Source: SVTX01 sp045612105 (GTDB lineage Bacteria; Bacillota; Clostridia; Oscillospirales; CAG-272). Taken from it: a stretch of DNA of 64,000 nt. The notes beneath the pieces were generated by a model. It was not told where the DNA came from. It ran no database searches and saw only the letters and a list, made by a program, of their open reading frames with translations. Of this stretch, positions 27,082 through 36,511 are shown piece after piece; within the stretch, counting starts at the first letter, position 1; every line of letters starts with the position of its first letter. A program made the translations under genes and the position numbers. The stretch lies in assembly GCA_045612105.1 (NCBI GenBank), contig JAZKYL010000062.1:17798-81797 (forward strand), read 5' to 3'.

Positions 27082-28998
27082 TCACTTTAAAATCTCGTAA
27101 TAATAGACCGGCAACGCGCTCCAACCGTGGCAAAGGCTTCCGGCAGGAGAAGTGTTCGCTACCTCGGTCTCCCAAAACGTGGTTGCGCCCGCATCAAGCA
27201 TTTTTTTGTACTTTTGGCGGATATTGCAGAGAATGTAATCCTTGTACTTCTCTGCATTCACCTTAAGAAGCGCGTCGTACTTGAAGCAAAGCATACTAAG
27301 CGTTATTGGTGAAAGCGGCGACTCATCCGAGACCAAAAGCTCCGCGATGCGCTCGGCTTCTCTGTCTGTGGCGACGTCCGACAAAACAGAGAGCGAATTT
27401 ACAAGATCGCTGATGCCGTCTTCATCCTCGCGGTTGCGGAAAAGTCCCTTGTCCGCATCAAAAAATCTCTTTCTTATCCCCGCCTTGATATCGGGTATCA
27501 GGCGCGAAAATTCGTCCTTTTCTCCGATCCGCTCGGCAATATACGCCATATTGCGAAGGGCTATTATCAACAAACAGTTCAGAGCCGCCTCGAATGCCTC
27601 CTCGTCGCTCTCACCGAGATGACCCTTGAGACCCTCGGTCCATTCGTAAAAATTCCAATGCTCGCGACCGGTAAATGATTTGACGCAACCGTCCTCCATT
27701 CGATCGGTAAACGTCTTTAAGACCGAGCAAAGCTTCGGATATGCCTCTTTTGCAAGGCTCAGGTCTCCCGAATGATCGATATATTCCCGCATTTGCGTAA
27801 AATAGTGGAGCGAAAACGACGGGATAGACAAACCCTTTGCCGTGCCGTAATTTCCTGCCGGAAAGCAGAGTGAAAGCAGACCGTCGTAGCGATCGTCCAT
27901 ACTCATCAGCTTAAGGCTCGCTCGCGCGAATTCATATTCCTCAAAGCAATAGTAGCCGCAGAGCATCTGATTTCGACTGTCCATACAGTAGAGCGCCTGC
28001 TCGCGCCACGGGCAATCCTCATAGTGCTCGTGCATGCAAAGCTCAAGAGTTCTCACACATACCTCGTATATTTTGCGGTCAAGCTCGTCCTCGGGAAGAT
28101 TCCCGACCTTTTTTACGGGATAAAATACGGGAGTAACCGTAATATATTCGGGCTCAATGGGCTCTTCGGCAAAGACCTCGAGATAGCGAAGACCAAGACG
28201 GCGGAAGGGGTTCATATATACGTTCTCGCCCTCGCCAACGGTGACCTCGACCGAAAAGTCGCGGTCTCTTATAATGCGGCGCACACCTCCGTCAAGGATA
28301 TGCTCGCCGTAGGTTATAGTCAGCTTTTGCTTGGCAGACGATCTTAGCTTAAAAGTAAGATACCCCACATCTTCGAAGCCAATGTCGTAGAGAAAATGAG
28401 TGTTATTTTCGCTTTTGATAAGCTTTGTGTCGGACGGCTCACCAAAAAGAAGCTTTTTGATCGGTCTCTTTGAGATAGGAAGCACCTGCTCCACAACACT
28501 TGCCCTTTCAAAGCCCTCAAGGGCTCCGTCTCTCCAGCCGTCATTTTCCGTCAGGTCACAGTGAAAGCTGTATCCCATTTGCGTAGTGATAAGCTTGCAA
28601 AGGCCGCTCTCATATTCCCGGCTTACCCTGCAAAGGGTGCTTTCGTCGGAGACTGCAACTGCCTTTTCGTCCACGCAAAGCTCATAACGCACGGCAGGCT
28701 TTCCGGGATAATAGCAAAGTGTTGCCTTACCGTGATACCACACCGTAATTGCAATATGATTTGTTCCTTTTTTACAATATTCGGTAATATCAAGCTCGTC
28801 GTATATCTTATAGTGCGGATAATCTGCATATTGACCGCTTTCTAGAAAAACACCGTTTATATACAGTGCGTAATTTGTGTCAGCGGATACTTTAAGCGAA
28901 GCCTTTCCACCATCATAATCAAAGCTATCGTAAAAGTCGCAGTAAAGATCAAAGCCCTCGAATCCGTCTTTCCAAATCCATTTAGATCTGTCCGTCAT
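27082..28998 (-). CDS. GH78-like alpha-L-rhamnosidase
   Basis: 638 residues, no signal peptide, so intracellular. The N-terminal beta-sandwich (NYALYINGVFLESG, LDITEYCKKGTNHIAI) precedes the six-hairpin barrel with HEHYEDCPWREQALYCMDSRNQ, the GH78 CPxREQ signature with the catalytic acid. The end (AGATTFWETEV...GSLCHGWSALPVYYYEIL) is also typical. It probably releases rhamnose from short oligosaccharides after uptake. The deacetylase gene precedes it by 12 bases in the same unit, under the likely control of the AraC gene at 29991. Confidence 0.85.
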   Translation of the reverse strand: MTDRSKWIWKDGFEGFDLYCDFYDSFDYDGGKASLKVSADTNYALYINGVFLESGQYADYPHYKIYDELDITEYCKKGTNHIAITVWYHGKATLCYYPGKPAVRYELCVDEKAVAVSDESTLCRVSREYESGLCKLITTQMGYSFHCDLTENDGWRDGALEGFERASVVEQVLPISKRPIKKLLFGEPSDTKLIKSENNTHFLYDIGFEDVGYLTFKLRSSAKQKLTITYGEHILDGGVRRIIRDRDFSVEVTVGEGENVYMNPFRRLGLRYLEVFAEEPIEPEYITVTPVFYPVKKVGNLPEDELDRKIYEVCVRTLELCMHEHYEDCPWREQALYCMDSRNQMLCGYYCFEEYEFARASLKLMSMDDRYDGLLSLCFPAGNYGTAKGLSIPSFSLHYFTQMREYIDHSGDLSLAKEAYPKLCSVLKTFTDRMEDGCVKSFTGREHWNFYEWTEGLKGHLGESDEEAFEAALNCLLIIALRNMAYIAERIGEKDEFSRLIPDIKAGIRKRFFDADKGLFRNREDEDGISDLVNSLSVLSDVATDREAERIAELLVSDESPLSPITLSMLCFKYDALLKVNAEKYKDYILCNIRQKYKKMLDAGATTFWETEVANTSPAGSLCHGWSALPVYYYEILK

Positions 28999-29010
28999 AT
29001 CTGTCTCTCC

Positions 29011-29856
29011 TCAAAATCCGAAAAGCGCGTCTGCGAGGGCCTTGTCGGGCTGACGACCGTATTCGCTGAGCTCAAACGCCTCGGCATAACGTACCTTAAC
29101 TCCCTTTTCTTCACCGTATTTTTCTATTAATTCGCAGCGAAATCTTGCGGCAGTCTTTGCAAATCTCACCGCATATCCGCGGCTTGCCGCCATCACCTCG
29201 ACATCTGTGGTATCGGAGGTGATCTCCATTCCCTTGAGAAATGCAAATCTCTCTTTTTCCCCCTCGGGTACTGCCTCATCGTGGGTGTAAGGCAACCATT
29301 CGTAGACCTGACTCTCGTTGAGATGGGCGATATGGAGCTTTGTGTCGATCTCGTCGTCCATACCCACAACGTAGGTCGCGCAAAACTCGGGATTTTTGAA
29401 CCTGTCCTCGTTGTAGACGATGACCGGCATGTGCCTCATTGCAGGCACGTCGGGGCAGGTGTGTGGCACGGTCAAAATATAGGAAGCGTCCGCCACAAGC
29501 TGTGCCGAGGCTCGGTGATCCGCGTGGTAATCGTTGGGTCTGTGCGCGATGATCAGATCGGGTGCAAACACTCTAATATAACGGATAAGACGCATTCTCG
29601 TGGCAAGATCTGCCATAAGGGTGCAATCGTCGATATCCCATATGTCGTATCTTATTCCGAGATATTCCGCCACAGCCGCCGACTCCTTGGCACGCCTCGC
29701 GCTGGTCTCCTCGGGAGTCATTATATGATGACCTCCGCAACCGTTGCACATACTGAGAAAACGCACCTCATATCCCGCTTTGACCCATTTGCTCGCCATT
29801 CCGCCAACGCGAAATTCATTGTCATCCTGATGAGCCCCAATTGCAAGTATTTTCAT
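29011..29856 (-). CDS. PIG-L/LmbE-family N-acetyl-sugar deacetylase
   Basis: 281 residues. GAHQDDNE near the N-terminus is the zinc-binding AHxDD motif, and HRPNDYHADH supplies the later His ligand. These enzymes remove acetyl groups from N-acetylglucosamine-type substrates. It is the first gene of the sugar operon and starts 134 bases from the divergent AraC gene. Pairing with a rhamnosidase suggests an acetylated rhamnose-containing glycan, which is inference. Confidence 0.85.
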   Translation of the reverse strand: MKILAIGAHQDDNEFRVGGMASKWVKAGYEVRFLSMCNGCGGHHIMTPEETSARRAKESAAVAEYLGIRYDIWDIDDCTLMADLATRMRLIRYIRVFAPDLIIAHRPNDYHADHRASAQLVADASYILTVPHTCPDVPAMRHMPVIVYNEDRFKNPEFCATYVVGMDDEIDTKLHIAHLNESQVYEWLPYTHDEAVPEGEKERFAFLKGMEITSDTTDVEVMAASRGYAVRFAKTAARFRCELIEKYGEEKGVKVRYAEAFELSEYGRQPDKALADALFGF

Positions 29857-29990
29857 TTTTTTTGCCTCCTTCGATTAATCGCAAATGCCTATTGACATTA
29901 TCTTGCTATTATTGTATAATAAAAACAATAATAATTCAACAGTTATATTGATTTGTTTTTTAACTATATTGATATTTGAAAGGAAACCGC

Positions 29991-30809
29991 ATGTCAGAAC
30001 AAGTATACGAGCATCACCTGTCTCTAAAGCAGGATAAGCTTTGTCCTTTTAAGATCAAAAGCTCTAAAAATCTGCGAAATTCCATATGCAATTGGCATAC
30101 AAACATCGAAATTTTGCTTGTAACAAACGGCGAGGGACATATACAGTATAACTCCTCCGACTTTAAATTAAATAAGCATTGCATCATAGTCGTAAACTCC
30201 GGAGACCTGCACCGCATATATAGCGAAAGCGGGATAAGCTTTGATTATATGATAATCGACGAAAGCTTTTGTAAGGAAAACGGTATACACACCGCAGAAC
30301 GCCTTTTTGAGCATATTTTTGAATGCGATATCACAGAGCAAAATTTTCTTCATACGCATCAAATCTATCAAAATTACAAAAACGAGCCAAGCCCTCTGAA
30401 TACCGCTCGGTTAAGGCGCGCGGTTCTTGATCTGCTTATAGAGCTTTACGAAGATCATTCATATGATGCTCACGTAAACACTGCTTCGGAAAGCTCTCCA
30501 CGAGATTATGTAAAAAACGCCCTTGATTTTCTTGCTGAGCATTTTACGGAGCCCTTGACCCTTGAGGATGTGGCTGACGTCTGCGGAATAACAAAATTTC
30601 ATTTAGCTCGGGAATTTAAAAGATATACGGGGCAAACGGTAATCACCTACATAAATATTCTTCGCTGTAAAAAAGCCGAGGCGTGTCTGTCAATCGGAAT
30701 GACGGTAACTGAGGCGGCGTGCGAAAGCGGATTTGACAGCATTTCGTATTTTTCACGAACATATAAAAAGCTGATGGGCTCGTCGCCGTCAAGCCAGAAG
30801 AGGAATTGA
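29991..30809 (+). CDS. AraC-family transcriptional regulator
   Basis: 272 residues from the ATG at 29991 (AAAGGA six bases upstream). A cupin-like N-terminal domain (ICNWHTNIEILLVTNGEGHIQY, IVVNSGDLHRI) precedes two helix-turn-helix motifs (LEDVADVCGITKFHLAREFKRYTG; AACESGFDSISYFSRTYKKLMGSSP). It is divergent from the deacetylase-GH78-isomerase operon and is its likely activator. Confidence 0.9.
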   Translation: MSEQVYEHHLSLKQDKLCPFKIKSSKNLRNSICNWHTNIEILLVTNGEGHIQYNSSDFKLNKHCIIVVNSGDLHRIYSESGISFDYMIIDESFCKENGIHTAERLFEHIFECDITEQNFLHTHQIYQNYKNEPSPLNTARLRRAVLDLLIELYEDHSYDAHVNTASESSPRDYVKNALDFLAEHFTEPLTLEDVADVCGITKFHLAREFKRYTGQTVITYINILRCKKAEACLSIGMTVTEAACESGFDSISYFSRTYKKLMGSSPSSQKRN

Positions 30810-31241
30810 TAAATTGCAATTTATGGGGAGCGTTTTTGCCACCTTTTTCGGCAAAAAGGTGGCGCCAAAAACCTTCCTATAGGCAAGAGAAAGATCCTCC
30901 ATTTTATAATCGGAGACGGGTTTGATACAAATTCTTTCGGCTCGCGCTATCGTGTTGCCAGACCGCAAAAAAAATTTAGGGGTAAAATATCAATTTTCCT
31001 TACGATAAATAGCATTTTTATGATACACCAAGAATGAAATCATAAAAATTTGCGCAAGGCGAGGCGCGGGGAGAGAGGGATCCTTAAGGGAGAGAGGATG
31101 TCGCAGGGCTGAAAAATGCGGCTACGCTGCTTTTTTTCAGTCCAAGACCCTCTTTCCCTTGAGCGGCGTTCTTTTGGTTCGTTTTCTGCCGACGCGGGCA
31201 GAAAATGAACAATGAAAACTCCCCTACAAATCAAAATTTGA
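30810..31241. other. Gene-free, hairpin-rich spacer
   Basis: No credible gene. It holds GCCACCTTTTT/AAAAAGGTGGC (about 30838-30864), TTTTCTGCC/GGCAGAAAA (about 31183-31206) and the 14-bp dispersed repeat AAATCAAAATTTGA at 31228-31241. A purine-rich stretch lies at 31060-31100. It looks like accumulated small repeats between two operons. Confidence 0.5.
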
Positions 31242-31278
31242 AAATCTCCCTTGACGAGAGCGTCAAGGGAGATTTTTT
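31242..31278. terminator. Terminator of giant lipoprotein copy 3
   Basis: AAATCTCCCTTGAC and GTCAAGGGAGATTTTTT form a 14-bp stem just beyond the minus-strand stop at 31292; A- and T-runs on both sides would allow use from either strand. Confidence 0.85.
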
Positions 31279-31291
31279 GATCGTTAGATAA

Positions 31292-34200
31292 TTATTCGGC
31301 TGTGGGGACTGCTACGTCCTTGAATCGATAGAGCAGACAGAAGGAATCTTGCTCTGCCGCGGGGATAGCGGCAATAACAACGTCAACCGTTTGTCCCGCA
31401 TATACGGACAGATCAACACTTATGGCATTAGCGCCCTGGAAACTTGAGTTTTTAAGTGATGCTTCGACATCCTCGTAGCCCTTTGAGGTAGAAAGTGCCT
31501 TTGCAACACCGATATTCTTTTCGGGAACCGAGCCCACGTTTTCAAGGTTTCCGCAATCGTTCCAGGTCAGTCCTCCGTCGGCGGACCAGACGTATTTTTC
31601 AACGCCGCCACCGACTATGCACCAGCCCTTCAATGTAATCAGACCGTCCTCACCAACCGTTACGGCATGAGCCTCTACGGGGCCGCCCGCCTTTGAACCC
31701 ACGTTAATTGCCTGTGTAACTCCGTTTGCGCTGTCAAGGGCAGAACCGTAAGGAAGTGCTGAAAGCTTAACGTCAGCCTCGGGATCGATAATTACGTCAA
31801 AATGTGTCTCAAAGGTAAAGGTATCAACAGTTCCGACGATAGATCCTGCGTGTATCGGAAGCTCACTAAACTCTTCCTGATTGAGCTTGCATATCTCCTC
31901 AAGGCTTGAATCCATCCCGATATAAGCAATATCAAGTTTTACGCTCTCCGAGTGCTTTTTATTGAACATATCCAATCTGATATACTTGCAGCTGTATTTG
32001 CCATCTCTTTCGGTAAAGGAAGGATGCGAATACTTTGAAAGATCAAGGATAGCTACGTGCCATTCACCGTCCTGAATGGGAGTAAACGTGATAGCATCGT
32101 TTTTGTTTGTATTCTTATTTTCCGTGCTTATGTAAATATCAAAAGCGTTAAGCTTTTCGGCATTGTCAGTGGGAACCCGATATTTGATAACAAGATACTG
32201 ACCGGATTCCGACTCTCCGTTTTTGTATACCATAGCATAGGATTCGCCGTACTGACAGTTGACGACAGGCGTTACCGTCACGTATTTTCCATCCTCGCTT
32301 ACAACTGCCGAATCAAAGAAATCAGTTGCCTCGGATACCTTTTCTGCTATTTCCTCGGGATCAACGTATAGCTTAAGATAATCGGGATTAGCTTCGGCCA
32401 CGGTCTCCTTTCTCCACTCCTCGTAATTTCCGTCAACTACGATTTTGAAGGTTCGGTCTGTCTTACCGTCCATTTCGGTCACGAAGGAATAGGAATAAGT
32501 ACCGTCACCGTCGTAATACACGCAATATCCGTCGTATGCGTGCGGATCCTTTTGAGAAGCCTTTGAGCTGACATCATATATCTGCCACTCGCCGTTAACC
32601 TTTTCGTATATCACGGGTACGGTCATCTTCTCAAAGCCGTAGACTCTGACCGCTACGTTGTTATATCCGCCGGTCAAGGTAAATTCAGCGCTTTCGCCGT
32701 TAGTTGTCTTGACTTTCGGAACGTATACGCTCTCAATCGTCTCGCAATTCTCTCCCGCTATCGCCTTGAGAGGATCAAGCAACGTATTCTCTCTCACGTC
32801 TCGAACGTTTTTATCCATATAAAGGCTTCCGTCGGGAAGAGTCATTGTGTACTCAAAATTATTCGTTGCCTCATCAATGATTCCGTCGTCAAGCTGCTGA
32901 GAGCCCCAAGGAAGAAGAATAGCATTGATCTTAAACTTATCTCCCGCCTTCAGCATTGTCTTTTCTTCAATATCAAGAGTAATATAGACAGTATCGGAAT
33001 AGTTGACGATAGCAAAGCTCGGGTTTACCTTCTCGCCGCCCATAACAAATTCGGAATTATACACAAGGAACGCCAGATTGCCGTAGCCCTGAGAATAACT
33101 GTGATTATCCATATCGAAGAAGGAGAAATAGGGGCATTCATCACCAAGCACATACTTTACAGGTGAGCTTGTGAGGTTTGCATCCACCACAACGCTCTCA
33201 TTTTGCTCATTAAGATAGCCGACCTTCTGATAGAGACCTGTTGAGTCATTGGGGTCAACCTTATAGAAATGGAAATCGGTAACAAAATTGTTTACGGTAA
33301 TATCCTCAAGCACCTCGTAGGTCATTTCGTAATAGGTTCTGTTCTCGTCGGTCTGAGGCATTTCGGTATGAGTATAACTGATTTTAATCTTTCCGTCGTA
33401 GCTGATCGCTTCAAACGTAACCGATGCATAAGTGGGTCCGTAAGAATCGATGACGTTTTGTCTGTTCTCCCACCTTATCTCATTACCCTCTTCATCAAGA
33501 TACATAAGCCAATCGTGCTCACCCGCATAGGTGTGCTGAGGCTGATCCTTCCACAAAGGCGCCGACATTCCTCTGTGATCGGGGAGGGTGTTGTACCATG
33601 TGCGATCGGTAAACATCCATGGCAAGAGACAATTGGTCTCGGTAACACCGGTTGAGAAATGATAATAGGGTGAGTGGAACTGTATCCAGGAAACCTGTTT
33701 CAATGGGTAATTGCCCCAATTCTGATAGAGATTAAGAACTGTATATTCGTATTTAGCTCCCGATTTGACCGCTATCGGGAATATGACCTCGCCGTATGTG
33801 GCGTCGTCAAGATTGAAAAGCCCTCTCTCTCCGTGCTGCTCGCTGAAATTTTTGCCCACCTCAAGGGGAACGGGTATCATAACGTCATTTTCGTCAAGAA
33901 GCGCGGCGCACTCAAGCTGTCCGGACTTAGTATAGGTCATAACGTAGATATCTCTGTCGCGGTCGTCTCCGCGAAGCGCAAAATTCACTCTTAAATGCTT
34001 ACCCGGTTCTTTGTAATAAGCGGTACTGAAATCACTGCCCGAAAGAGAGAAACGGTAGCATCCGCGCAAGGAATCGTAGCCTACGTATTTCGCACCGGTG
34101 GAATAGCCATTATAAATCTTAAATTTTATTTCATCTAAAGGATTTCTCTCGCAGTAGGCTTCATTGAGAAATTCTTCGAAATCGTGGCGGTCATCCGTAT

Positions 34201-35848
34201 AAATTCGGCTACCCATATAAAAGTCGTTGACATTTCCGCCATCAACCCAGTTATAATATTGCTTTTCTTCATTATAGTCGGTTCTTGACGGAATTATCCT
34301 GCCGTTTTCCGGAGTCATTGTCTGCTCAACGATATATTTTTCATCGACCAACTCTATGTTGATGCTACCTCCCTTTCCGTCAAAAGGAAGAATATAGCCA
34401 AAAATACCCGTATCCTTTATATCAAATCCAACGTACTCTACAGTTGCCCAGTCAACTCCGGCAATGCTCGTGTGAAGCTCCTCACACTTGTCCTTAATGA
34501 CAAGCTTTGCGACGGTGTCGGCATTGATCACTGTCTGAATACCGATCTCTTCGATTCCCGACGTTTCGTTAGTCGCCGCAACCTGAACTACCTGATACAT
34601 CTTGTCGGAGTATACCCCCCAGCTTCGGCAGAGGCTGAGTCCCGTGGGCGCACCGTCGGTATCAACGCTCAGGAATCTGATGCCGCTGATCTCATAACAG
34701 GCTCCGTTTCCGTTAATATCGAAGCGCAACGCGGTCAGATCTCCGCTATAATCCGCTCCCATATAGAGAGGCACCAAATACGTATGATACTCGCCGTCGG
34801 TGTTCACGCTAAAGCTAACTCTTTGCCCACCGTTGAAAGCGTTTTGCCCACCTGCAATGAAATAAACATCGGCCTTTGTGTCGGTGTTGGCGTCTGCCCT
34901 CATAGTTATTTCAAGAACGGTATATATGCTCGTGTCTACTTTAAGCTTTCTTGTAATAGAAACGTACGGATCAGTAACGTTGTCATCGTTCACAACGTAT
35001 ACCGAGCCTTCTCTTCTTTCAAGTGTTTTTACCTGGTTTTTGCCGGTAATATTGTTAACATCCACCTTGAAGGTGTCAACATTCCCGATCTCCGCGCCGA
35101 ATGTCTGCCCCTCTGATCTCATTTCATAATAATAATATCCAAGTCGGTAAATATTGGGAACACCATCGGTGTAGGAATTCTTGGCAAAGTATTTGTTGCC
35201 GTTCGTCATCTTTATGAAAACGTCCATCGTGTTTTCAAGATAGTTGCTACCGCTCTTGTTTTTCAAAGCGGTGACCTGCTGAGGGAGAGAAGCGTCAAGA
35301 GCATATTCAAGAGACATATTCATATTTTCATAGACCATACTGTCTCTTGATCCGTCAGGAAAGTATGCGGTAACGTTGTTTTTCAGCGAATCCGCAAGCT
35401 CTATGATATCGGCGTGTTCACCGAACAGCTCAATATGCTCGCTAACGGTCTCACTTTCGGCAGAGCTACCCTTATCCGCGCTATCACTTTCGGAAGCTTC
35501 GCTTAATTCTGAGCTTTCCTCCGACGCGGTGTCGCTTTCAACCGCTTCGCTTGATTCCGCGCCATCTTCTGTCGCGCTATCACTTTCGGAAGCTTCGCTT
35601 AATTCTGAGCTTTCCTCCGACGCGGTGTCGCTTTCAACCGCTTCGCTTGATTCCGCGCCATCTTCTGTCGCGCTGTCGCTTTCAACCGCTTCGCTTGATT
35701 CCGAACCTTCCTCCGTCGCAGTGTTATTCTCTGTGGTCTTGCTTTCGGACTCTATCTGAGTATCTTCGGAAGGGGTATTACAGGAAGTAAAAGCCCCTAT
35801 AAAAAACGCGCAAGCCAAAATAAGCGCAATAAAGCTGTTTTTTTTCAT
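31292..35848 (-). CDS. Giant surface lipoprotein, uncharacterised family (copy 3 of 3)
   Basis: 1518 residues. The signal peptide (MKKNSFIALILACAFFIGAF) ends in lipobox FTSC, Cys at residue 23. Residues ~30-140 form a Ser/Glu/Ala linker with 32-residue repeats. The core shares LYQNWG, YYHFSTGVTETNC, LPDHRGMSAPLW and MPQTDENRTYYE with copies 1 and 2. One beta-sandwich module like those ending copy 1 follows (IQDGEWHVAILDL, LDIAYIG), then a different C-terminal domain with KYVWSADGGLTWNDCG, a BNR/Asp-box-like segment. No enzyme family is recognised. A role in binding or attacking a surface polysaccharide is inferred. Standing alone between terminators, it is likely a single-gene unit. Confidence 0.8.
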   Translation of the reverse strand: MKKNSFIALILACAFFIGAFTSCNTPSEDTQIESESKTTENNTATEEGSESSEAVESDSATEDGAESSEAVESDTASEESSELSEASESDSATEDGAESSEAVESDTASEESSELSEASESDSADKGSSAESETVSEHIELFGEHADIIELADSLKNNVTAYFPDGSRDSMVYENMNMSLEYALDASLPQQVTALKNKSGSNYLENTMDVFIKMTNGNKYFAKNSYTDGVPNIYRLGYYYYEMRSEGQTFGAEIGNVDTFKVDVNNITGKNQVKTLERREGSVYVVNDDNVTDPYVSITRKLKVDTSIYTVLEITMRADANTDTKADVYFIAGGQNAFNGGQRVSFSVNTDGEYHTYLVPLYMGADYSGDLTALRFDINGNGACYEISGIRFLSVDTDGAPTGLSLCRSWGVYSDKMYQVVQVAATNETSGIEEIGIQTVINADTVAKLVIKDKCEELHTSIAGVDWATVEYVGFDIKDTGIFGYILPFDGKGGSINIELVDEKYIVEQTMTPENGRIIPSRTDYNEEKQYYNWVDGGNVNDFYMGSRIYTDDRHDFEEFLNEAYCERNPLDEIKFKIYNGYSTGAKYVGYDSLRGCYRFSLSGSDFSTAYYKEPGKHLRVNFALRGDDRDRDIYVMTYTKSGQLECAALLDENDVMIPVPLEVGKNFSEQHGERGLFNLDDATYGEVIFPIAVKSGAKYEYTVLNLYQNWGNYPLKQVSWIQFHSPYYHFSTGVTETNCLLPWMFTDRTWYNTLPDHRGMSAPLWKDQPQHTYAGEHDWLMYLDEEGNEIRWENRQNVIDSYGPTYASVTFEAISYDGKIKISYTHTEMPQTDENRTYYEMTYEVLEDITVNNFVTDFHFYKVDPNDSTGLYQKVGYLNEQNESVVVDANLTSSPVKYVLGDECPYFSFFDMDNHSYSQGYGNLAFLVYNSEFVMGGEKVNPSFAIVNYSDTVYITLDIEEKTMLKAGDKFKINAILLPWGSQQLDDGIIDEATNNFEYTMTLPDGSLYMDKNVRDVRENTLLDPLKAIAGENCETIESVYVPKVKTTNGESAEFTLTGGYNNVAVRVYGFEKMTVPVIYEKVNGEWQIYDVSSKASQKDPHAYDGYCVYYDGDGTYSYSFVTEMDGKTDRTFKIVVDGNYEEWRKETVAEANPDYLKLYVDPEEIAEKVSEATDFFDSAVVSEDGKYVTVTPVVNCQYGESYAMVYKNGESESGQYLVIKYRVPTDNAEKLNAFDIYISTENKNTNKNDAITFTPIQDGEWHVAILDLSKYSHPSFTERDGKYSCKYIRLDMFNKKHSESVKLDIAYIGMDSSLEEICKLNQEEFSELPIHAGSIVGTVDTFTFETHFDVIIDPEADVKLSALPYGSALDSANGVTQAINVGSKAGGPVEAHAVTVGEDGLITLKGWCIVGGGVEKYVWSADGGLTWNDCGNLENVGSVPEKNIGVAKALSTSKGYEDVEASLKNSSFQGANAISVDLSVYAGQTVDVVIAAIPAAEQDSFCLLYRFKDVAVPTAE
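35465..35745. repeat. In-frame 96-bp tandem repeat coding Ser/Glu linker
   Basis: A 96-bp unit (CGCTATCACTTTCGGAAGC... ) is repeated with starts at about 35479 and 35575, and a partial third copy follows from about 35671. Each unit encodes 32 residues with two related 16-residue halves (SEAVESDTASEESSEL type). Confidence 0.85.
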
Positions 35849-36154
35849 AACTTTCTCCTTTCAATAAGTATCCTGGTAAAAAACTCAAGCCCACTTCATA
35901 TTAATTTAATTATAATGCTTCACGAAATGATTTTCAAGTCATATGTTGACTTGTTTTTTAACTATATTGCTATACCCCCAGCAAAAAAGCAACTAACACA
36001 TATAAATTTGCCGTTTGATATATTTTTATTAAGGCAAAATATATTACAGATAAATAAATATTGTCTCCCATCACTACCTCCGGTTTTCACTATTAAACTT
36101 TATTATAATTATACCATATGAATATTTTTATTTCTACCCCTAGACAAATAAAAT
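35849..36154. other. AT-rich promoter spacer before lipoprotein copy 3
   Basis: No gene is seen. A ribosome binding site (AAAGGAGAAAG on the minus strand) lies just upstream of the lipoprotein start. The remainder is AT-rich and includes TTGACTTGTTTTTTAACTATATTGCTATA at about 35945-35973, part of which also occurs before the AraC gene near 29.95 kb. Confidence 0.4.
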
Positions 36155-36161
36155 TTATAAT

Positions 36162-36227
36162 ATTGTAACAATTCCGCAAACAACTATAAAAGTCCATTCG
36201 CAAGAACGAGCTTTTGTGTTATAATGA
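36162..36227 (+). promoter_or_regulatory. Conserved ~65-bp end motif, copy 2
   Basis: TTGTAACAATTCCGCAAACAA, then CATTCGCAAGAACGAGC and TATAAT at about 36219. It matches the copies at 18.4, 46.36 and 59.65 kb, and is followed by four TTCCA repeats between 36240 and 36301 (CTTCCATTTCAGCTTCCATT; CTTCCACAAAAGTTCCACAG). Confidence 0.55.
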
Positions 36228-36331
36228 TACCATAAACAAGACTTCCATTTCAGCTTCCATTTTCCCTTTTCAAACGCCCAAACTTCCACAAAAGTTCCAC
36301 AGTTTAAGCCCGTTTTAAGCCAAAATAACGC

Positions 36332-36361
36332 AAAAAGGAGCGAGCCGAAGCTCGCTCCTTG
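36332..36361 (-). terminator. Terminator of rubredoxin 3' fragment
   Basis: GGAGCGAG, CCGAAG loop, CTCGCTCC, with the A-run that gives a T tail on the minus strand. An identical hairpin follows the intact rubredoxin gene at 46539-46567. Confidence 0.85.
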
Positions 36362-36376
36362 ATTATTCAATTCAAA

Positions 36377-36475
36377 TCAGTCTTCCTTCTCGAAAGCGTC
36401 CTTATCAAGTCCGCAGACGGGGCAGACGAAGTCGGCGGGAACATCCTCCCAAGCAGTGCCGGGGGCGATGCCGTT
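36377..36475 (-). pseudogene. Rubredoxin 3'-end fragment, candidate att site
   Basis: The minus strand encodes NNGIAPGTAWEDVPADF then VCPVCGLDKDAFEKED and a stop: the second half of rubredoxin with its CPVC ligand pair. It is nearly identical at DNA level to the intact gene at 46604 up to 36475, where homology stops abruptly in the codons for NGIAPG. The first half of the gene is absent here. Confidence 0.85.
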
Positions 36476-36511
36476 GTTTATGTCATTTATCTCTTTTGAG
36501 CCTTGTATTAT

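Noticed and set aside
36155..36370. 71-codon minus-strand frame over the motif and TTCCA repeats
   Set aside because: It spans a terminator and att-type repeats, lacks a start signal, and its counterpart at 46.4 kb is not conserved as protein.
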